NCBI GenBank assembly: GCA_000697055.1 | Contig: JNDT01002076.1 | Span: forward strand, 1 to 64,000 | Direction of reading: 5' to 3' | DNA length: 64,000 nucleotides | DNA from: Saksenaea vasiformis B4078 | Lineage: Eukaryota; Mucoromycota; Mucoromycetes; Mucorales; Saksenaeaceae | In this document: positions 58,753-64,000 of the stretch, one piece after another | Position numbering within the stretch: position 1 is the first letter of the stretch | Layout: every line of letters starts with the position of its first letter | Position numbers and translations under genes: made by a program | The notes under the pieces: model-generated | Told to the model about the DNA's origin: nothing | What the model saw: only the letters and a program-made list of their open reading frames with translations | Databases searched by the model: none

Positions 58753-60766
58753 ATGCCAAAAGCCATTGGAATTGATTTGGGTACCACTTACAGCTGTGTT
58801 GGTGTCTGGCAAAACGACAGAGTCGAAATCATTGCCAATGATCAGGGTAACCGTACTACCCCGTCGTATGTTGCCTTTACCGACACCGAACGTTTGATTG
58901 GTGATGCTGCCAAGAATCAAGTAGCTGTATGTATACAATCTTACTCTTTTTAAATGATATCACTAAAAAAATGAATATAAATGGGATAATTAGATGAATC
59001 CGCATAACACCGTTTTTGACGCGAAACGTTTGATTGGCCGTCGCTTTAATGATGCAGAAGTACAAGCTGACATGAAGCATTGGTCCTTCAAGGTTATCGA
59101 CAAGGGTGGAAAGCCTTTCATTGAAGTGGAACATAAAGGCGAAAAGAAGCACTTCACTCCCGAAGAAATTTCATCCATGGTGCTTGTCAAGATGCGCGAG
59201 ACGGCTGAAGCTTACCTGGGAGAGAAGGTTGAAAGTTCTGTCATCACCGTCCCAGCTTATTTCAATGACTCCCAGCGTCAGGCGACAAAGGATGCCGGTA
59301 CCATTTCTGGTATGAATGTGCTGCGCATCATCAATGAACCTACCGCTGCTGCTATTGCTTATGGTTTGGACAAGGCCTCCAGAGGTGAACATAATGTGCT
59401 CATCTTTGACTTGGGTGGCGGTACCTTCGATGTGTCCCTCTTGACCATTGAAGAGGGTATTTTTGAAGTGAAGGCCACCGCAGGTGACACACACCTGGGT
59501 GGTGAGGATTTCGACAACCGCTTGGTCAATCATTTTATCCAAGAATTCAAGCGCAAGTTCAAGAAGGATATCTCTCAGAATCCACGTGCCGTACGACGAC
59601 TTCGAACGGCTTGTGAACGTGCCAAGCGTACCCTTTCTTCCGCAGCACAGACTTCCATTGAAATTGATTCCCTCTATGAGGGCGTCGATTTCTACACATC
59701 ATTGACCCGTGCTCGTTTCGAAGAATTGAACCAAGATCTCTTCCGTCAAACTATGGAGCCTGTGGAAAAAGTGTTGCGTGATGCAAAGATTGACAAGGGA
59801 TCGGTGCATGAAATTGTCTTGGTCGGAGGTTCCACTCGTATCCCCAAGATTCAGAAGATGGTTTCAGACTTCTTCAACGGCAAGGAGCCTAACAAATCTA
59901 TCAATCCCGATGAAGCTGTGGCCTATGGTGCAGCCGTACAAGCTGCCATTTTGACGGGTGATACTTCGGAGAAGACCGATTCTCTCCTGTTATTGGATGT
60001 TGCTCCTCTCTCACTTGGTATCGAAACCGCAGGTGGCGTGATGACAGCCTTGATCAAACGCAACACAACTGTTCCAGCCAAGAAATCAGAAATTTTCTCG
60101 ACTTATGCAGACAACCAGCCCGGTGTATTGATCCAGGTGTACGAAGGTGAACGTGCGCGTACCAAGGATAACAATTTGCTTGGTAAATTCGAACTTTCCG
60201 GCATTCCACCTGCACCACGAGGCGTGCCTCAAATCGAAGTGACTTTTGATATCGATAGCAACGGTATCTTGAATGTATCTGCAATGGATAAGACCACCGG
60301 AAGATCCAACAAGATCACCATCACCAACGATAAAGGTCGACTGTCCAAGGAAGAAATTGAACGCATGGTTTCCGATGCCGAAAAATACAGGGCGGAAGAT
60401 GAGGCAGCAGCAGCACGAATCTCAGCCAAGAACAGTCTTGAATCCTATGCCTATAACTTACGCAACACATCTCAAGAAGAGAAGGTATCGAGCAAACTTG
60501 AGGCAGCAGATAAAGAGAAATTGGACAACGCGATCAAGGAAACAATCGAATGGTTGGATAACAGTCAGGAAGCTAGTAAGGAGGAATATGAATCCAAGCA
60601 AAAGGAACTGGAAGAGATTGCCAATCCAATCATGATGAAACTCTACCAAGGTGCTGGTGGCGCTCCAGGTGCCGGTGGTCCTGGTGGCGCGCCTGGTGGC
60701 TTTCCAGGTGCTGGTGGTGCTCCTGGCGGTGAAGACTCTGGCCCCACTGTTGAGGAAGTCGATTAA
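58753..60766 (+). CDS. SSA: Cytosolic Hsp70 chaperone (SSA type)
   Basis: Two exons, 58753-58926 and 58994-60766, give 648 residues. It begins [20 protein letters not shown] (ATPase phosphate-1 signature). It carries [15 protein letters not shown] and [17 protein letters not shown] (Hsp70 signatures 2 and 3), [15 protein letters not shown], and the substrate-binding domain from about 395. The tail is Gly/Pro/Ala-rich ([20 protein letters not shown]) and ends in PTVEEVD, the EEVD motif that docks TPR co-chaperones in the cytosol and nucleus. The length equals the family. The only intron lies after residue 58. It folds nascent and stress-damaged proteins with J-proteins and exchange factors. 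It sits 197 bp downstream of the bZIP gene. Confidence 0.98.
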
Positions 60767-61104
60767 AATTTTTTAGCTATAAGCATTCCCTTTTTCTTTT
60801 TCTTTCGCTTGTGTTGTCTCTCTCTCTCTTCTTCTATATTCTTAAAAAGTAACCTTTTTTGTCACAAAGAAAAGAAACACTGGAACTTTGAAGAAACATC
60901 TATCTTGTGATGAGGTCAGATACTGGAGTATGTAGCAGTCGTCTTAACAAAATAAAGGGGATGTAGTTTTAGTAAAGCAACAAAAGATCCTCTTCACTAT
61001 TAAGAGATATGTAACGTTGTTGTACAATAGCTTCTTCCCAAAAGAGGCTAGTTCGCGAGTGCAGAATTGCACCATGCATAGACAGTACAATACCCTGTCA
61101 CGTA
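60767..61104. other. 3' flank of HSP70
   Basis: T/C-rich 3' untranslated-like sequence, then unassigned DNA. Confidence 0.5.
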
Positions 61105-61170
61105 AAGAACGTAACACTTGTCTTAGTGCAAACTTGGTTCTCATTTAGAGTAGCGTAAAAAATCATTCAA
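61105..61170 (+). repeat. Dispersed repeat D, copy 3
   Basis: Core cttagtgcaaacttgg ... tttagagtagcgtaaaa, as at 8925-9030 and 32090-32180. Confidence 0.4.
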
Positions 61171-61700
61171 TAACTGATACGACGATCTGTAGGTGCAACA
61201 GATGTATGAAATACTAAAAGTAGGTTGATTCTCTATTTCTGAAACGCAAAGCAAACATGTATAGTAAAACAGAGGAATCGGTTCTCCATCCTACTTGTCA
61301 ATTTCCCCTACTTGGGCAGTTTCCCCATAGAATTCTGGAACTCATTCTCTCCATATCTATCCCGTCTTTACTCCGAGTATCTCTAGTCAATGGAAGTAGT
61401 GAGGATTTAATTTCATCTCTTCTGGGAGTGCAAGTACTCATCCACCTCCAAAACTTTTCTATCATTCTGAAACGCATGTATTTGAAACTTCCTTAAAAGG
61501 ATTAAGCTGGCTGTTTCACAGAGGTCATATTATTGAATTCATCTTGTCCATTTTTTTGTAGCTCTCCTTAAAGCAGAAATGCATCCGTTTAACTTGAAGT
61601 ACAGTCTAGACACCAATTTCATAATAGAAGATTAAAAAGATACATCTGGTTCTTTTTTTAGCGTGGACACCGAGGAGCGGATGAAAATTTCCTTTTTTAA
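61171..61700. other. Intergenic
   Basis: Nothing recognised. Confidence 0.45.
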
Positions 61701-62411
61701 TCAAACACCTTGAACATCCTCCTGTATTAGCGCATTGTCATCCGTTTTGATGAGGTTGTCCTCAAGGGGTCCATCAACTAAGGGTCCGTCACGATCCAGT
61801 GGCGCCCCGTCGGTTCGCGTAACTTCTCCTTGCTGTCCTTTCCAAAAACAGAAACATGTGGGACCCACTGAGGTGATAGTTGTGTAGCGGTACCTGTTCC
61901 AGCAGTTCGTGCTATGAAGTGGCATGAAAGCACACATGAACATGACTTCTTTTTTTAGTAGCAAGGATGGGATGAATATACCCTTCCGATTGTAAAAAGG
62001 AAATGCGCTGTATAGCAGAAGAGGACAAGATCGTGATTGTATTCTCTTCAGCAGGAGTAGATGCTCCGACCCTGATCTTCGGTTTCTGTTGCTTTGCTCC
62101 TGTTATCTTTTACTGTATTCTGCTATCAAGGAGTTATCGCTTCAATCCAATCTTACGATAAAATTTTTAAGGAGTTTCACCAAAACATACTTTCATACAA
62201 ACCTGTAGCATGACGGCTCTATCGGGGCACGGAAATGCGAAGCAAAAAAGCTACTACAGCAATCATTGGAAACGTGATAATACATACAACCACTAACATA
62301 ATCCACGTGATATACTGTCAAGGAGTTTTTGTACGTGGCTTCGCTCATCTTTTTCCCGAAAAGAGGATAAACATGTCTAAACGGTGATAGGATGAAAAAA
62401 AAATTCCCCAC
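61701..62411 (-). CDS. Possible spliced small membrane protein (doubtful)
   Basis: On the minus strand, one frame near 62210-62320 reads ITWIMLVVVCIITFPMIAVV-AFFASHFRAPIEPSCYR, a convincing transmembrane segment preceded by a TTGACAG acceptor. Near 61701-61840 another open segment reads GEVTRTDGAPLDRDGPLVDG ... LIKTDDNALIQEDVQGV and stops at TGA 61701, an acidic tail. They may be exons of one single-pass membrane protein, but the joining exon and the start are not identified. No family recognised. Confidence 0.3.
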
Positions 62412-63744
62412 GTTGAGAGTTAAAAATGATTACCATGATGACATATTTTAGATCTCAATGGAGCTGGCGCTCGAAAAGAAGGACTTCAGCAAATAATACG
62501 CGAGGAACTTGAGCTTTGTGCATTGTCACTTCCCGTGACAATTGAAGAATGCGCACTACACTGAGATACCGCTGATCTGAGGAAAAGGAAAACTGCACAT
62601 CATCTAGTTTGGTCCTGACACGTCCAAAACCAAGAGAGTTATGGCACCTTAAAAAGATCTTTTATCGTAAATCCAACGTGTTGATGTACACTGCGGAAAA
62701 ACGGGAAGATCCCCCAGATAACGGCTGCTGCAATGATGTACCTACGTTGAGTTGACCACCACGTCAGAAGCATGATTAGGGAGGAAGATAAAGCCTTTTA
62801 TTCTTTGTCGTTTTCTCTTGATTACATATCCAATTTGTACTTATATTGATCATCCATATGGGATCACTCAGATTTTTAATCTTCTTTTAAGCTATATGAG
62901 CTCTCTTCAAACTGCTTCAGTTGCAGTGTAACTCTTGTTCATTACCAAGCAGGCGTTATTACACATCGCGTCATTCTCCTGCTGTAATTATTCGCAGGAC
63001 GCTGCATGGTTCCAAGTCCTGCAGTCATTATCTTACGAAGCTAGCATAGCGCCCTAAAATCAAGAGAAAATTGCCTCAGCTGAAAGTTAGACTGCCTCGA
63101 ACGTGTGGCTATATGAGTTGGAGTAAATCTATAGTTATAGCTTTGGAAAGCTTTCTTGCGATAGATTTTGTAGCAACGTACATATTACAATGCCTTTTCT
63201 TACAATCAATCCTCTTCCTGTGTGGTATTTCAGAATGCACCTTATTGCGATGTGTATTTTCTAACACGTGAGAAACCGCGGCCTGCGTTCTCTGATAACC
63301 TCTTTTCTAGCTGCTGTACATACCTCTGGTACTATATTTCCTTAGCATGCGTCGTCTATCAAAAAATCTTCTCCATATTGTATTTTAACAAGCGTGTACT
63401 GTTTACATTACCTATTATGCATAGTCCCAAGCGTGTTGGTGTAAATTCGTAATGTCGTCATTTTGTCATACGAATCTAGAAAGGGAATATGTCCAAATCG
63501 CCAAGGAAAGCAGGTACATAGTAAATTGATTAGCCAAACCCTACGATAGATCGTATAGCTCAACATCAGTTTGCATTAAAGTGCTTCAACGATGGGATTT
63601 CAGTATCCTTCGGAAGCAGTAAAAATGTTTTAAGGCAAGAATACTATCTTTGCATTGAGGTACTTTAGTGATCGATTTCCCAATATTCTGTCGGAAAGCA
63701 GTAAAAATGCTCAAGGTAACAATAGGTTTTATCCAAATGATCCG
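62412..63744. other. Intergenic
   Basis: Gene-poor, with short ORFs lacking motifs. Confidence 0.45.
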
Positions 63745-64000
63745 TATTTAAAGGCTCGCATGAACCATTTTTAAATTCTTCGGCTCTGTTTTTCAAAAAG
63801 ACATCCCCGTTAAGGATATCAATTCATATACATACAAGATTACTCATGTTTTTATGTCTATTCTTTAGCCTGCATGACCTCTGTCCCGAACCGTTTCCGC
63901 TGTGGTGTAGCCCACTGTTCAACACCAGGTAAGTAAATGTTGTCACGCGCAGCCTCACTCAACTTTTACGACAGAACCTCGCCAGACGCTGTATTGCTTC
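63745..64000 (+). repeat. Dispersed repeat A, copy 3, runs off window end
   Basis: The plus strand reads NDPYLKARMNHF, then DYSCFYVYSLACMTSVPNRF and CGVAHCSTP up to a GTAAGT donor at about 63930. The sequence resumes near cgccagacgctgtattgctt at the window edge. Same exon/donor/exon pattern as the 31.2-31.6 kb copy. Confidence 0.6.

Overview
The window looks like nuclear DNA of a filamentous fungus, most likely an early-diverging Mucoromycota (Mucorales-type) genome. The reasons are: many short spliceosomal introns (about 45-70 nt, GTAAGT-like donors, CTAAC/TACTAAC-like branch points); eukaryotic housekeeping genes (AP-1 sigma, syntaxin-18/Ufe1, RFC1, Hsp70, Csn12/PCID2, ALY/Yra1, FYR-domain protein, PalC-like BRO1 protein, mitochondrial Dim1-type methylase); AT-rich intergenic DNA; and much degenerate transposon sequence. 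The placement is inference from gene style; no species call is made.

Layout. 1-3.6 kb: 5' part of a decayed Fanzor-like gene (minus) and a MULE transposase relic with a SWIM finger (plus). 3.8-6.9 kb: AP-1 sigma (plus) and a septin-like membrane GTPase (minus). 7-13 kb: dispersed repeats, with one intact VOC/glyoxalase gene at 10.2-10.7 kb. 13.3-20.4 kb: Kre9-like secreted protein, UFE1 and RFC1 (convergent with UFE1). 21.4-25.2 kb: a second, nearly full-length but broken Fanzor-like gene, followed by an inactivated Tc1-like transposon at 25.8-27.1 kb. 27.8 kb: a CACTA-type MITE. 29-30.8 kb: an MFS transporter. 31-32 kb: dispersed repeats. 32.5-41 kb: PalC-like, TFB1M-like, Csn12/PCID2-like and ALY/Yra1-like genes, all minus. 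41.5-54.4 kb: an accessory block with two copies of an unrecognised gene family (both broken), a third Fanzor-like relic, a second CACTA MITE, an IS630-type transposase pseudogene, a 239-bp tandem array whose units each carry an intron, a 120-bp palindromic element and a pogo-like relic. 56.9-60.8 kb: three tightly packed plus-strand genes (FYR-domain, bZIP, HSP70). The last 3 kb is repeat-rich and gene-poor.

The housekeeping genes serve vesicle traffic (AP-1 sigma, Ufe1), DNA replication (RFC1), transcription and mRNA export (ALY, Csn12/PCID2, FYR protein, bZIP), mitochondrial rRNA methylation, pH/ESCRT signalling and protein folding. They do not form one pathway. The most notable signal is three separate eukaryotic TnpB relatives (Fanzor-like RNA-guided-nuclease family) within 64 kb, all in decay and lying near Tc1/IS630-type elements. 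Next is the tandem array with a built-in intron. Exon joins were inferred by eye from splice signals and reading-frame continuity, without RNA evidence or database searches.
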